The position numbers were made by a program, and so were the translations under genes. A stretch of DNA of 64,000 bases from Haloferax larsenii JCM 13917. Lineage in GTDB: Archaea; Halobacteriota; Halobacteria; Halobacteriales; Haloferacaceae. Of the stretch, positions 8,250-16,992 are shown piece by piece. The notes beneath the pieces were generated by a model. It searched no databases and was not told the DNA's origin. It saw nothing but the letters and a program-made list of their open reading frames with translations. The stretch spans positions 51,727 through 115,726 of the forward strand of contig NZ_AOLI01000019.1 in the NCBI RefSeq assembly GCF_000336955.1, in the 5' to 3' direction. Within the stretch, counting starts at the first letter, position 1; each line of letters starts with the position of its first letter.

Positions 8250-8750
8250 CTACTGGAACTCTTCGCGGAGATACGGACCGAGGTAGCCACCGAGCGCGCC
8301 GAGCCCGACAGTGTACGCGAGGGCGACGACCAGACCGAACAGGACGACGAGACCGATTCCGAGGATGCCGAGCCCGACGCCCAAACGCGGCGCACCGACG
8401 AGGGCGAACACGCTGACGAAGCCGAATCCGACGAGTGCGAAGAGAACAACGACGAGGCTCACGAAGACGCCCGAAAGCGCTCCCGCTTTGACACCCACGT
8501 TGCGGTCGGTACCGGTGAGATAGCCTGCCAGCGCGCCGCCGAGAACGGTCGACCCGGGCAGTGGCGAGAGAACGATGCTGACGACCGCGCCGACGAGCGC
8601 CGAAAAGAGGACGCTCTCACCGTCGTCGTCCAGTCCCGACTTCGCCGACTCCACGACGCCGTCTCCTGAGGATGCCGAAACGCTGTCTCCCGAGGACGTC
8701 CTGTCGGTGGCTGATTCGGGGTCAGTGTCTCCCGACGAGGGGTGTTCCAT
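8250..8750 (-). CDS. DUF5518-type membrane protein
   Basis: This 166-residue protein has a Ser/Asp-rich soluble N-terminus (about 45 residues) and then four hydrophobic helices rich in Gly and Val (for example VSIVLSPLPGSTVLGGALAG). The layout matches the haloarchaeal DUF5518 membrane family; function is unknown. ATG 8750 was chosen over a longer frame that would run into the cofH promoter. It is convergent with the kinase gene, 24 nt away. Confidence 0.7.
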   Translation of the reverse strand: MEHPSSGDTDPESATDRTSSGDSVSASSGDGVVESAKSGLDDDGESVLFSALVGAVVSIVLSPLPGSTVLGGALAGYLTGTDRNVGVKAGALSGVFVSLVVVLFALVGFGFVSVFALVGAPRLGVGLGILGIGLVVLFGLVVALAYTVGLGALGGYLGPYLREEFQ

Positions 8751-8827
8751 ACTGGGAACGAGACTGTCTGAGCGGGTAATCCTTTCTCCGGTTCCAACGG
8801 GCTTCGATTCTACTTCCGCTACCGCCC

Positions 8828-8838
8828 CGTTTTTTACC
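8828..8838 (+). promoter_or_regulatory. TATA-like element of cofH
   Basis: A T-rich block (gttttttacc) lies about 26 nt before ATG 8862 and fits a leaderless promoter. Confidence 0.35.
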
Positions 8839-8861
8839 GCCGTAGCGCGTTCTCCACAACC

Positions 8862-10232
8862 ATGACCGGTGCCGCCCGCGACGACTTCGGGTTCGACCAC
8901 GTCCCGGAGACCGACCAGTCGTTCGAAGAGGCCTTACAGAAGGCACGAGCGGGCGAGCGCCTCAGCGTCGCCGACGGCGTCGAACTAATGACGACCGGTA
9001 CCGACAGTGCCGGAATCGACGCCCGGCGAAAGGAACTCGTCCTCGAAGCGGCCGACCGCCGCCGCGCCGAGATGGTCGGTGACGAGGTGACGTTCGTCGC
9101 CAACCTCAACAACAACGTGACGACGGCCTGTACCACCGGCTGTCTCTTTTGTAACTTCAAGAACACTGCCCACCTGTTCGAGTCGGACTCCGATGTCGAC
9201 CACCAGGGATTCACGAAGACGCCCGCCGAATCCCGCGATATCGTCGCCGACGCCGTCGAGATGGGTATCTACGAAGTCACCTCCGTCTCTGGCCTCCACC
9301 CGGCGCTCGTCCTCGACGAGGAACACCGCGAGATTCTCCAGTCGTACGACAATCCCGCCGCCGAGGTGAACTACAAGCCACCCGAGGTCTACGACGCCGA
9401 CCCCGGCACGTACGCCGAGCAACTCGCGGCGATGTCGGTCGACGGCGTCCACGTCCACTCGATGACACCCGAAGAGGCTCACCACGCCAAGCGCGGGACC
9501 GATTGGACCTACGAGGAAGTCTACCGCCGCCTCGACGCGGCCGGTCTCGACAGCGCACCCGGCACTGCGGCGGAGATTCTCGTCCCGGAAGTCCGCGACG
9601 TTATCTGCCCCGGAAAAATCGGCACCGACGAGTGGGTCGCTGGGATGGAAGGCGCGATGCAAGCCGGCCTCGACGTGACGGCGACCATCATGTACGGCCA
9701 CGTCGAAAACGAGATGCATCGCGTGATGCACCTCGACGTCGTCCGCGACTTGCAGGACCGATACGGCGGCATCACCGAGTTTGTCCCGCTGTCGTTCGTC
9801 CACCAGAACACGCCGCTGTACGACCGCGGCCTCGTCACCGGCGGCGCGACAGACGACGAAGACGAACTGATGGTCGCCGTCGCGCGGCTCTATCTCGACA
9901 ACGTCGACCACATCCAGTCGTCGTGGGTGAAGTTCGGCAACGCGAAGGCGCTCAAACTGCTCAACTGCGGGGCCGACGACCTGATGGGGACGATTCTCTC
10001 CGAGGAGATTACGAAGCGCGCCGGCGGCGAGTTCGGCGAGTTCCGCTCGTTCGACGAGTACGTCGATATGATTACCGCAATCGGCCGCCAGCCGGTCGAA
10101 CGCTCGACGGACTACCGGACTCGCCGCCCGCTGGATATCGACGCCGACACACACGGTCCGATGCTCGGGCCGCATGCGGACGGGACACCGCTGTTGGAGC
10201 GCAGTCGCGACCCCGCGCTCGCAGACGACTGA
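8862..10232 (+). CDS. cofH: F420 synthase subunit CofH (FO synthase subunit 2)
   Basis: CofH is the radical-SAM subunit that condenses 5-amino-6-ribitylamino-uracil with tyrosine to make the deazaflavin FO precursor of F420. The 456-residue protein has the 4Fe-4S/SAM motif C90-x3-C94-x2-C97 (CTTGCLFCNF), the family segment KIGTDEWVAGM and MYGHVENEMHR. Two membrane protein genes follow, the first after one base. cofG and cofC are encoded downstream on the other strand, so the pathway is clustered but not one operon. Confidence 0.95.
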   Translation: MTGAARDDFGFDHVPETDQSFEEALQKARAGERLSVADGVELMTTGTDSAGIDARRKELVLEAADRRRAEMVGDEVTFVANLNNNVTTACTTGCLFCNFKNTAHLFESDSDVDHQGFTKTPAESRDIVADAVEMGIYEVTSVSGLHPALVLDEEHREILQSYDNPAAEVNYKPPEVYDADPGTYAEQLAAMSVDGVHVHSMTPEEAHHAKRGTDWTYEEVYRRLDAAGLDSAPGTAAEILVPEVRDVICPGKIGTDEWVAGMEGAMQAGLDVTATIMYGHVENEMHRVMHLDVVRDLQDRYGGITEFVPLSFVHQNTPLYDRGLVTGGATDDEDELMVAVARLYLDNVDHIQSSWVKFGNAKALKLLNCGADDLMGTILSEEITKRAGGEFGEFRSFDEYVDMITAIGRQPVERSTDYRTRRPLDIDADTHGPMLGPHADGTPLLERSRDPALADD

Positions 10233-10233
10233 G

Positions 10234-10782
10234 ATGATGGCGACCACCCACGCGGCGGTGGGACTGGCACTCGCCGCGCCGCTCGTGTGGATTGCACCCG
10301 AACTCGCACCAGTCGCTGCCGTCGGCGCGCTCGTCGGCGGCGTCGTCCCCGACGTGGACCTCTTCGTCGGCACCCATCGCAAGAGCCTGCACTTCCCCGT
10401 CTACTACACGATCGCGGCCGTGTTGGTTGGCCTCGTCGCGGTCGTCGCACCCAGTGCGGTGGTCGTCGCTATCGCGTTTTTCCTCCTCTCGGCAGGTGTC
10501 CACTCCATCTCGGATTGGTTCGGCGCGGGCGACGAACTCCGGCCGTGGCATCGGACCTCCGACCGTGCCGTGTACGTGCACCCGGCCAAGCGCTGGCTTC
10601 GCCCTCGCTACGTCGTCCGCTACGACGGAGCGCCGGAAGACCTCGTGTTGACGCTCCTGTTTTCGATTCCGGGCTACCTCGCGTTCGATGGCGGACTTCG
10701 ACTTGTCGTCCTCGTCGGTGTCGCTGTCGCCGTCTTCTACACCGGCTTTCGAAAGCGGATGCCGGAGTGGTTCAATATCTGA
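10234..10782 (+). CDS. YdjM/DUF457-like membrane-bound putative metal-dependent hydrolase
   Basis: This roughly 182-residue polytopic protein starts MMATTHAAVGLALAAPL and contains the family motifs TTHAAVG, VVPDVDLF and HRKSLHFP, then HSISDWFG with the His/Asp residues thought to bind metal in YdjM/LexA-regulated DUF457 proteins. It has four or five helices. The cofH stop ends one base before its start, so the two are cotranscribed. A paralogue follows at 10976. Either of two adjacent ATGs (10234, 10237) may be used. The biochemical role is unknown. Confidence 0.75.
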   Translation: MMATTHAAVGLALAAPLVWIAPELAPVAAVGALVGGVVPDVDLFVGTHRKSLHFPVYYTIAAVLVGLVAVVAPSAVVVAIAFFLLSAGVHSISDWFGAGDELRPWHRTSDRAVYVHPAKRWLRPRYVVRYDGAPEDLVLTLLFSIPGYLAFDGGLRLVVLVGVAVAVFYTGFRKRMPEWFNI

Positions 10783-10786
10783 GTCA

Positions 10787-10836
10787 CCATCTCCCCCTGA
10801 CCGTCACCTCACCATCTCCCCCTGACCGTCACCTCA
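10787..10836. repeat. Two tandem copies of a 25-bp unit
   Basis: The unit at 10787-10811 is repeated exactly at 10812-10836, just after the first YdjM-like gene, and a partial third start (ccaccacc) follows. It is pyrimidine-rich (ccatctccccctgaccgtca core) and non-coding. Two copies without a spacer do not make a CRISPR. Confidence 0.85.
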
Positions 10837-10975
10837 CCACCACCATAGCCAGACGCCCGTCTCAACACTTGTCACCGTATCTATGTACCAGACGGACCAC
10901 GGCACTGAAGCGTCTCCGCGACGGAGAGTAGCGAAGGATGTCAACTTCGCCGACGCAGTGGGAGGTGACGACCCG

Positions 10976-11581
10976 ATGATGGCACCCACGCATGCCGCCA
11001 TGAGCATCGCGTTTGCTGCCGTCGTCGCGGCCGTCGTCCCCGAAGCGACGCCGCTCGTCGTCGCTGCTGCGCTGGTCGGCGGACTCGCGCCCGACCTCGA
11101 CATGGTCGTCGGCGTCCACCGCAAGACGCTCCACCAACTCGAAGTGTTCGTCGGCGGCGCAGTCGTCGCCGGTGTCGTCGCGGTCGCGACGGGCGACGTG
11201 ACGCCGGTGCTCGCGGCGACCGGATTCGCCGCTGCGGCGCTGCACTGCCTCGCCGACCTCGCGGGCGGGAGCAGCGAACCGAACCCGTGGGAGGCGGCTA
11301 CCGACCGCGGCGTCTATGTTCGGTCTGCGGGTGGTTGGGTCGCACCACGTCGCTGGGCCGCCTATGACGGGTCGCCCGGCGACCTCGCATTCGCCGCGGT
11401 GCTGTCGATTCCGGGGTTTCTCGTCTTCGGTGGCGACGTGCATCTCGTCCTCGTCGGGAGTCTCATTGTGGCTATCGGGTATACGACCGTTCGAAAACGC
11501 GTCCCGCAACTCTCCGGGCGGACGCCCGCGATGTACGCGGCGCTCGTCGCACTGTTTTCGGTGTTGGTGCGACGCCGATGA
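10976..11581 (+). CDS. Second YdjM/DUF457-like membrane protein (paralogue)
   Basis: This 201-residue protein is a clear paralogue of the preceding gene: MMAPTHAAMSIAFA, GLAPDLDMVVGVHRKTLH, HCLADLAGG, AYDGSPGDLAFAAVLSIPGF and a closing RKRVPQL correspond to the same positions. ATG 10976 follows a strong Shine-Dalgarno GGAGGTGA (10961-10968) at 7 nt, which fixes the start. The C-terminus has one extra helix. It likely arose by duplication, and its function is as unclear as that of its partner. Confidence 0.75.
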   Translation: MMAPTHAAMSIAFAAVVAAVVPEATPLVVAAALVGGLAPDLDMVVGVHRKTLHQLEVFVGGAVVAGVVAVATGDVTPVLAATGFAAAALHCLADLAGGSSEPNPWEAATDRGVYVRSAGGWVAPRRWAAYDGSPGDLAFAAVLSIPGFLVFGGDVHLVLVGSLIVAIGYTTVRKRVPQLSGRTPAMYAALVALFSVLVRRR

Positions 11582-11639
11582 CGGACTGTCACCGTCACAG
11601 CCCGAGTACCTCGATTATTGATTCTCCGCTGGCTGTGAC

Positions 11640-12041
11640 TCAGTCACCGTCTAACTCGGTAGCCGCACTCTCGACTTCGTATTCTACGATCCACTGGTAG
11701 AGGTCCTCGAAAATCGGCGTGAGCGAGTGCGTCTTCTCGGTGGCGACGTACTCTACACGTGGCGGAATCTCGTCGTACGAGTAGCGTTCGATGAATCCCG
11801 CGTCCGTAAGTTCGGCGAGTCGGTTCGAGAGGGTCGTCGACGAGATGCCGAGTCGTTCTTCGAGGTCTTTGAACCGAAGTCCCGAGTCGCTGAACGCGAA
11901 CTCGTGCATGATTGCGAGCGTGTGCTTCTTGCCGAAAAGCGAGAGCACGTCGCTGATTTCGCTGCTGGCGTCGAGTTCGGCTAGCTGACCACAGTCTTCC
12001 GGTTCCTCGCTGTCTTTGTCCATCCCGCGTGGCGTACTCAT
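11640..12041 (-). CDS. HxlR-family winged-helix regulator
   Basis: This 133-residue protein has the HxlR pattern: an N-terminal Cys (EDCGQL), then ISDVLSLFGKKHTLAIMHEF, the recognition part GISSTTLSNRLAELTDAGF and a wing EIPPRVEYVAT, followed by a dimer helix. HxlR proteins often respond to electrophiles or redox state. It is divergent from an SDR oxidoreductase, with a 37-bp dyad between them, so it probably controls the pair. ATG 12041 was chosen because a TATA box (about 12062-12072) lies 26 nt upstream. Confidence 0.88.
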   Translation of the reverse strand: MSTPRGMDKDSEEPEDCGQLAELDASSEISDVLSLFGKKHTLAIMHEFAFSDSGLRFKDLEERLGISSTTLSNRLAELTDAGFIERYSYDEIPPRVEYVATEKTHSLTPIFEDLYQWIVEYEVESAATELDGD

Positions 12042-12061
12042 GGTCCGATGGTTGTGGCCGG

Positions 12062-12072
12062 TAGTATAATAC
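12062..12072 (-). promoter_or_regulatory. TATA box of the HxlR regulator
   Basis: GTATTATACT on the minus strand is centred about 25 nt upstream of the ATG at 12041, giving a leaderless start. It is 16 nt from the edge of the dyad at 12088-12124. Confidence 0.45.
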
Positions 12073-12087
12073 TTTAACTTCTGCACT

Positions 12088-12124
12088 ATTGGCAACCACT
12101 CCGAATATTAGGAGTTAGTCCAAT
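12088..12124. promoter_or_regulatory. 37-bp imperfect palindrome, candidate HxlR operator
   Basis: ATTGG (12088-12092) mirrors CCAAT (12120-12124) and ACTCC (12098-12102) mirrors GGAGT (12110-12115 region) around a central AT-rich core (gaatatta). The dyad is midway between two divergent starts (12041 and 12174), as expected of an operator bound by a dimer and acting on both promoters. Confidence 0.5.
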
Positions 12125-12173
12125 ACTCGCTACTCGACAGCTTTTCACTCCACATTCCAAAGCGATAGCCACA

Positions 12174-12956
12174 ATGACCCACTCCGACACGCAGACGGCG
12201 CTCGTCACGGGTGCATCAAGCGGTATCGGCGCACAGTTAGCACGGCAGTTCGCCGCCGATGGGTACGACGTCGTGTTGACGGCCAGACGTCGCGCGCGGC
12301 TCGAAACGCTCGCCGAAGACCTCGAATCGACTCACGATGTCTCGGCGTCGGTCTATACGGCCGACCTCGCCGACCCCGACGCACCGGCGGCGCTCGCCGA
12401 CGAACTGGCGGACGCCGAAATCGAAATCGACGCGCTCGTGAACAACGCCGGTTTTTCGTCGCACGGTCGATTCGACCAGACGTCCCTGTCGACCGACCTC
12501 GACATGATTCAGGTCAACCTCGTCGCGCTGACTGAGCTGACAAAGCGCTTTGCGAAGCCCATGGTCGAGCGTGGACACGGCGAGATACTCAACACGGCGT
12601 CGATGGCTGCGATGGCTCCGACGCCGAAGCTGGCGGTTTACGCGGCCACGAAGTCCTACGTCCTCTCGTTCACCGAGGCCATCGCGGACGAACTCGAAGC
12701 CGTCGGTGTCACCGTCAGCGCGCTGTGTCCCGGCCCCGTCGACACCGAACTCGTGTCGCTCGACGGGATGGACGGCTCCGGTGCCGCCGACCAGCGTCTC
12801 AACGACCCCGAATCGGTCGCCAGAGCCGGCTATCGCGGGCTGAAAAATGGGAAACGCATCATCGTCCCGTCGATGCGGATGAAGGCGCTCGCGCAAGCGA
12901 CGCGCGTGCTCCCCCGGAACCGCGTCGTCTCGATTGCCGGGTCGTTTTACGACTGA
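12174..12956 (+). CDS. Short-chain dehydrogenase/reductase
   Basis: This 260-residue classical SDR has the cofactor loop TGASSGIG (12-19), NNAG (90-93) and the catalytic Ser143, Tyr156-x3-Lys160 (YAATK). The loop followed by TARRRARL suggests NADP(H) preference. The PGPVDTE segment is typical of the DltE/YkvO-like subfamily, which acts on ketones or aldehydes; the substrate is unknown. It is probably repressed or activated by the divergent HxlR protein. Its 3' end overlaps the cofG 3' end by 10 bp on the opposite strand. Confidence 0.9.
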   Translation: MTHSDTQTALVTGASSGIGAQLARQFAADGYDVVLTARRRARLETLAEDLESTHDVSASVYTADLADPDAPAALADELADAEIEIDALVNNAGFSSHGRFDQTSLSTDLDMIQVNLVALTELTKRFAKPMVERGHGEILNTASMAAMAPTPKLAVYAATKSYVLSFTEAIADELEAVGVTVSALCPGPVDTELVSLDGMDGSGAADQRLNDPESVARAGYRGLKNGKRIIVPSMRMKALAQATRVLPRNRVVSIAGSFYD

Positions 12957-14110
12957 GTACGATTCGCTTGGTCCGGCACCGACAGCGGCCCGTCACCGCG
13001 TGCAACGCTCCGAAGCCGTTCTCCGTGAACGTCGTCCGTGCGAAGTCGCTCGACGATGGGGCCTCGAAGCCACTCACACTCGTCTCCCGTTCCGACCGCG
13101 CTGTCTTCGCTCGGCAAGAACCGCTCGTAGACTGGCAGCCGCTCGTGAAGCGAAACGCCCGCTTCGTCGGCGATATCGGCGAGTTCTTGCAGCGCCGGCC
13201 ACGCGTAGTCGGGGTTGACGTAGTCGTCCGTGACGGGCGAGACGCCGCCGAGGTCGTCGACGCCGCAGTCCACGAGCGACGCGGCTTCCGAGAGATTCGG
13301 CGGAACCTGCACCGACACCTCCGCTGGAAGCGCCGCGCGCGCCATCGAGACGACGCGGCGCATCGTCTCGATAGACGGGCGCTCGAAGTCAGACCGCTCG
13401 TTCGGCACGACGTTCTGAACGATGACTTCTTGGACGTGCCCGTAACGCTCGTGCAGGTCGCGGATGGCGAGCAGGCTCTCCGCGCGGTCGCGCCACGACT
13501 CGCCGATACCGACGAGGATGCCCGTGGTGAATGGCATGCCAACCTCGCCCGCGGCGCGGATGGTGTTGAGTCGCTGCCCCGGCGTCTTTCGACGGTTTCC
13601 GGCGTGTGCGTCCACGTCGGCGGTGGTCTCCAGCATCACGCCCATACTCGCGTTCAGTGGCGCGAGGTCGGCCAGCTGCTCGCGCGTAAGGTCGCCGGGG
13701 TTCGAATGCGGGAGGAGGCCTTCGTCGAGTGCGACCTCGCACGCGGCCGCGAGGTAGTCGAGGATGTCGTCGTATCCCCACTCGTCGAGTTGGCGATGAA
13801 TCTCGGTGTACCGGTCGTCGGGTTCGTCGCCGAAGGTAAACAGCGCCTCCGTGCATCCGGCGTCAGCACCCATGCGAACCACGTCGCGAACCTCGTCGAG
13901 CGACATGAGCGTCGCCTGCCCGGGGATGTCGTAGTACGTGCAGTAGGTACAGGTGTACCGGCACGCGGTCGTCAACGGCACGAACACGTTCCGCGAGAAC
14001 GACACGGACTGTGGCTTCTCGACGTCGTCGGGGCCGACCGAGAGGAGTCGGTCGACTTCGTCGGCGTCCACGTCGACTCCGACTCCGTACTCGTCGGCTC
14101 CGGGGAACAT
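12947..14110 (-). CDS. cofG: F420 synthase subunit CofG (FO synthase subunit 1)
   Basis: CofG is the second radical-SAM subunit of FO synthase and completes the deazaflavin ring. The 387-residue protein has C50-x3-C54-x2-C57 (CRYTCTYC), then YYDIPGQATLMSLDEVR and the HSNPGDL and GILVGIGE segments of the family. The start is set at ATG 14110; a longer in-frame extension (78 codons) lacks family similarity. It lies downstream of cofC on the same strand. Confidence 0.94.
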   Translation of the reverse strand: MFPGADEYGVGVDVDADEVDRLLSVGPDDVEKPQSVSFSRNVFVPLTTACRYTCTYCTYYDIPGQATLMSLDEVRDVVRMGADAGCTEALFTFGDEPDDRYTEIHRQLDEWGYDDILDYLAAACEVALDEGLLPHSNPGDLTREQLADLAPLNASMGVMLETTADVDAHAGNRRKTPGQRLNTIRAAGEVGMPFTTGILVGIGESWRDRAESLLAIRDLHERYGHVQEVIVQNVVPNERSDFERPSIETMRRVVSMARAALPAEVSVQVPPNLSEAASLVDCGVDDLGGVSPVTDDYVNPDYAWPALQELADIADEAGVSLHERLPVYERFLPSEDSAVGTGDECEWLRGPIVERLRTDDVHGERLRSVARGDGPLSVPDQANRTQS

Positions 14111-14414
14111 ACCACTCGGTCTGTGGTGGAGGACAAAAAACGTGTCAGTCGCGGGGCTCACTGGTCGGAACCGATTGGCGAGAACGAAGTCGGAGTGTTG
14201 GTGCCAGACACTACTCCGACTCCTCCGTAAACCCGCCACACACCTGAGAGACTCTTTGTAAGCGTCGGTCAGGTCGTAGCGTGGCGGCCGGAGTTTCACT
14301 GCCTCCCGCACCGCCGACAGACGGTTCGGAAGGGCGCGGCGCACGTGGCCTCAGTTCCCGCCGGCGCACAGACACACCGCGCCAAGCTACTGTTTACCGT
14401 GGAACATTATGGTC
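14111..14414. other. Gap between cofC and cofG
   Basis: This 304-nt stretch has no convincing gene. A 6-bp hairpin (CGGAGT 14191-14196 with ACTCCG 14213-14218) is the only structure seen. The cofG frame stays open through it, but the translation does not look like a conserved domain. It may hold the cofG promoter: an A/T run in cgttttttgtcc lies at 14140-14147 on the minus strand, 30-40 nt from the start. Confidence 0.4.
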
Positions 14415-15035
14415 CTATCGGCGCGCGCGAACTACGCCGACCCGGCCGTCGCCACGTTGGAGGCGGATTCCAGCGTCGACGACCCACTCGTGAGCGCGCC
14501 CTTCTCCGTGAAGGAGCACGTCGACGAAATCGGCGGGTTCGTCCACGTCGACGGCGAGGCGCAGTGAATCGACTTCGACGAACGTCGCCCCCGCCTCGTC
14601 GGCGAGGCGTCGGTGGTCGGCGATGGACGCACCGTGGTAATCGACCGAAAAGTCCGGGTGGCGGACGACGAGCGCGTTCGTGCCGCCACCGAGTCCGGGC
14701 GCAGCGACTACATCTCCCGCTGTCTCGAAGAGCCGAGCGAGAGCTTCGGGTGTCGCGAGCGCCAAATCCGCCATCACGACGGCGACAGGCGTGCCCGCCG
14801 CGAGTTGGTTGTTCACCGCGTCCGTGAGCGGGCGGTCGTCGACTGCGACGGGCGCGTCGATGGGTGCGTCGAGGGGAGCATCTGCGAGAACGAGTGGTGT
14901 CCCGCCGGCGTCACACACCGCATCGAGGACGTCTCGAAGCATCGCGACTGCGAAGTCGCGTCGCTCGGCGCCGTCGAGTAGTGGAGCGAGTCGCGTCTTC
15001 GGGGACTGTGCCCCGAAGGGAACGACCACTCGCAC
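14415..15035 (-). CDS. cofC: 2-phospho-L-lactate guanylyltransferase CofC
   Basis: CofC activates 2-phospholactate (or a related acid) with GTP for attachment to FO in F420 synthesis. The 206-residue protein begins [16 protein letters not shown], the nucleotidyltransferase signature, and has [10 protein letters not shown] and the [10 protein letters not shown] segment. The start is GTG at 15035; no ATG lies close. It begins 6 nt after the stop of the upstream exported protein, so it is probably read from the cetZ1 transcript. Confidence 0.92.
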   Translation of the reverse strand: MRVVVPFGAQSPKTRLAPLLDGAERRDFAVAMLRDVLDAVCDAGGTPLVLADAPLDAPIDAPVAVDDRPLTDAVNNQLAAGTPVAVVMADLALATPEALARLFETAGDVVAAPGLGGGTNALVVRHPDFSVDYHGASIADHRRLADEAGATFVEVDSLRLAVDVDEPADFVDVLLHGEGRAHEWVVDAGIRLQRGDGRVGVVRARR

Positions 15036-15041
15036 GGAGAA

Positions 15042-15836
15042 TCAGCCCAGTTTGTCGTAGGTCTGCTGCTGGGACTTCCAGTAGAGGAAGCCACCGGCGA
15101 GCAGTGCGACGACGACGAGCCCACCTGCTGCGTAGATGAGCAGTTGGGTCGTCTGGCTCGACTGCTTCGCTTTGTTCGCGCGGGTCTCCGCTTCTTCGGC
15201 CAGCGTCGTCGCGAGGTCGAAGTTGCCGCTGTTGTAGGCGTCAACTGCGTTGTCGAACGACTGCTGTGCCTCCTTCGTGTTCGCGCCACTCACCGAACTG
15301 ATGGTCGCCTGCGCGCTGTCGAGTTTGGCGCGCGCGGCGGCACTGTCTTCGGTGTAGTGGTTCACGTCCCACGTCTGGATGTGGTTGCTAGAGCCACCTT
15401 CGCGGGTCTGGTTGAGCGAGACTGCGGTGAACGTCTGTGCGGGGTCGTAGGAGTACTCCTCGACCGACGGCACCGTTCCGGTCACCTTGACTTCGACTTC
15501 GCTCGTCCCGTCGTCAGCGACGACCTGTGCGCCACTGAAGTTCTGCCCGTCGAAGGACTGCTGGTCGACTTTTGCGCCCGTCTGGTCGTAGTACGTGACG
15601 GTCCACGTCACGTCTTCGAGCTCAGTGCTTCCGGCGAGCGACCACGATTCGAGTTGTGGGTTCTTGTACAGTTCGTCGAGCGTGACCGACGCGGTCACTT
15701 TCGAGTCGGCCTGTGCTTCGCTCGGGACGTCGTCGGACGCGACGCTCACGGCTCCTGCCGGGGCCACGAGGGCCGACAGCAGCACGACGAGCGCGAGCGC
15801 CAGCTTAGAAGAGCGACTCCAGCTCGTCTTCGTCAT
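15042..15836 (-). CDS. Exported, C-terminally anchored protein downstream of cetZ1
   Basis: This 264-residue protein has an N-terminal signal segment (residues 10-29, KLALALVVLLSALVAPAGAV), an extracellular beta-rich domain with many Thr/Ser, a helical segment rich in Ala near residues 165-215 and one transmembrane helix near the C-terminus (LLIYAAGGLVVVALLAGGFL). The domain is not recognised. Its start lies 32 nt inside the end of cetZ1, implying translational coupling, which raises the possibility of a cell-surface role linked to CetZ1. Confidence 0.8.
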   Translation of the reverse strand: MTKTSWSRSSKLALALVVLLSALVAPAGAVSVASDDVPSEAQADSKVTASVTLDELYKNPQLESWSLAGSTELEDVTWTVTYYDQTGAKVDQQSFDGQNFSGAQVVADDGTSEVEVKVTGTVPSVEEYSYDPAQTFTAVSLNQTREGGSSNHIQTWDVNHYTEDSAAARAKLDSAQATISSVSGANTKEAQQSFDNAVDAYNSGNFDLATTLAEEAETRANKAKQSSQTTQLLIYAAGGLVVVALLAGGFLYWKSQQQTYDKLG

Positions 15837-16992
15837 CGTTTATGAGGTTCTCCAAGTTCGAATCGCTCTCCTGACGGATCTCTTCGATGTTGTCTTGCGC
15901 CTCGATGGCGACCTGCTGGAGCTCCTTGATGCGTGGCACGTTGGTCACGCCCGAAAGGAGGATGACACTGGCGACTTTTCCGGCGCCCGGAATCGGGTAG
16001 TCGCCGCCGCGAACTTCCATGGACCCGGTCTGCTCCTCGATCCATTTCCGCCCGCGCTCTATGCCTTTCCGGTTCAGATGCTCCGGCGGGCCAGCGAGTA
16101 CGAGCAGCGCGCGCTCGGCACCTTCGATCTCACACGGGAGTGTGAGGCGGCCGAGTGCAGCCTTGCGTACGAGGCTGGTGATGCGGTTCGTCGTGTGGGC
16201 GGTGTCGAGGTTGTCGTCGGGTTCGTCACCGCCAGTGAGTCGCGACAGGAGGCCGCTACTCTTGTTCTCTCGCGGTTCGACACCCTCGGAGGCGTAGCCG
16301 ACGGTCGAGACGCCGCCGCCAGCCAGTGTGTTGATAATCTCCGAGGAGTCGACGACAGATTCTGCGACTTCCTGTCCGTCCTTGACCTCGCCGGCGCCGA
16401 AGAGGACGCCGAAGCGGTTGACGATTTCCTGGTTAATCTCGTCGTAGCCGCCCTGCACCGATTCGCCGGTCTTTCGCCACGCGTCGTTGTCGAACACGAG
16501 GAGGTTGTCGACCTCGCGGACGAACGTCTGGAACGAGCGTGCGGCGTTGAGAGTGTAGATACCACCCTCGTCGGACCCCGGCAGGATGCCGAGGCCGTAG
16601 ACAGGCTCAGTGTAGATGCGTTTGAGGTGTTTCGCGAGGACCGGCGCGCCGCCGGACCCGGTACCGCCACCGAGTCCAGAGACCACGAGGAAGGCATCGA
16701 CTTCGTGAACTGGGATGCTATCGATTGCACCCTGCACTTCGTCGATGTCTTCTTCGGCGATTTCCGCGCCTAGTTCGTTGTCCGCACCGACGCCATGCCC
16801 CTTCACGCGGGACTGGCCGATGAGGACGCGCTGGTCCTTCGGGATGTTTTCGAGTCCGAGCAAGTCGGCTTTCGCCGAGTTGACTGCAACTGCTGCACGG
16901 ACGATGTCCGAGTTGCGTTGCCGGTCGTACTCGACGAATTTGTCGACGATCTTTCCCCCGGCTTGCCCGAATCCGATCATTGCGAGCTTCAT
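15805..16992 (-). CDS. cetZ1: Tubulin/FtsZ-family cell-shape protein CetZ1
   Basis: CetZ1 is the archaeal tubulin-superfamily GTPase needed for rod-cell development and motility in Haloferax. The 395-residue protein has the N-terminal nucleotide loop GFGQAGGKI, the tubulin signature GLGGGTGSG (107-114) and the T7 loop with Glu218 in VVDSSEII, the residue studied by mutation in Haloferax CetZ1. The acidic tail ends DDEDELESLF. It overlaps the next gene by 32 nt. Candidate promoter elements on the minus strand lie near 17038-17043 and 17110-17115. Confidence 0.95.
   Translation of the reverse strand: MKLAMIGFGQAGGKIVDKFVEYDRQRNSDIVRAAVAVNSAKADLLGLENIPKDQRVLIGQSRVKGHGVGADNELGAEIAEEDIDEVQGAIDSIPVHEVDAFLVVSGLGGGTGSGGAPVLAKHLKRIYTEPVYGLGILPGSDEGGIYTLNAARSFQTFVREVDNLLVFDNDAWRKTGESVQGGYDEINQEIVNRFGVLFGAGEVKDGQEVAESVVDSSEIINTLAGGGVSTVGYASEGVEPRENKSSGLLSRLTGGDEPDDNLDTAHTTNRITSLVRKAALGRLTLPCEIEGAERALLVLAGPPEHLNRKGIERGRKWIEEQTGSMEVRGGDYPIPGAGKVASVILLSGVTNVPRIKELQQVAIEAQDNIEEIRQESDSNLENLINDDEDELESLF

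Noticed and set aside
10787..10836. Possible CRISPR fragment
   Set aside because: Two directly abutting copies with no spacer and no leader or cas gene; a simple tandem duplication.
14108..14344. N-terminal extension of CofG by 78 residues
   Set aside because: The frame is open but the extra part is Arg-rich and does not resemble CofG N-termini; ATG 14110 gives the normal length.
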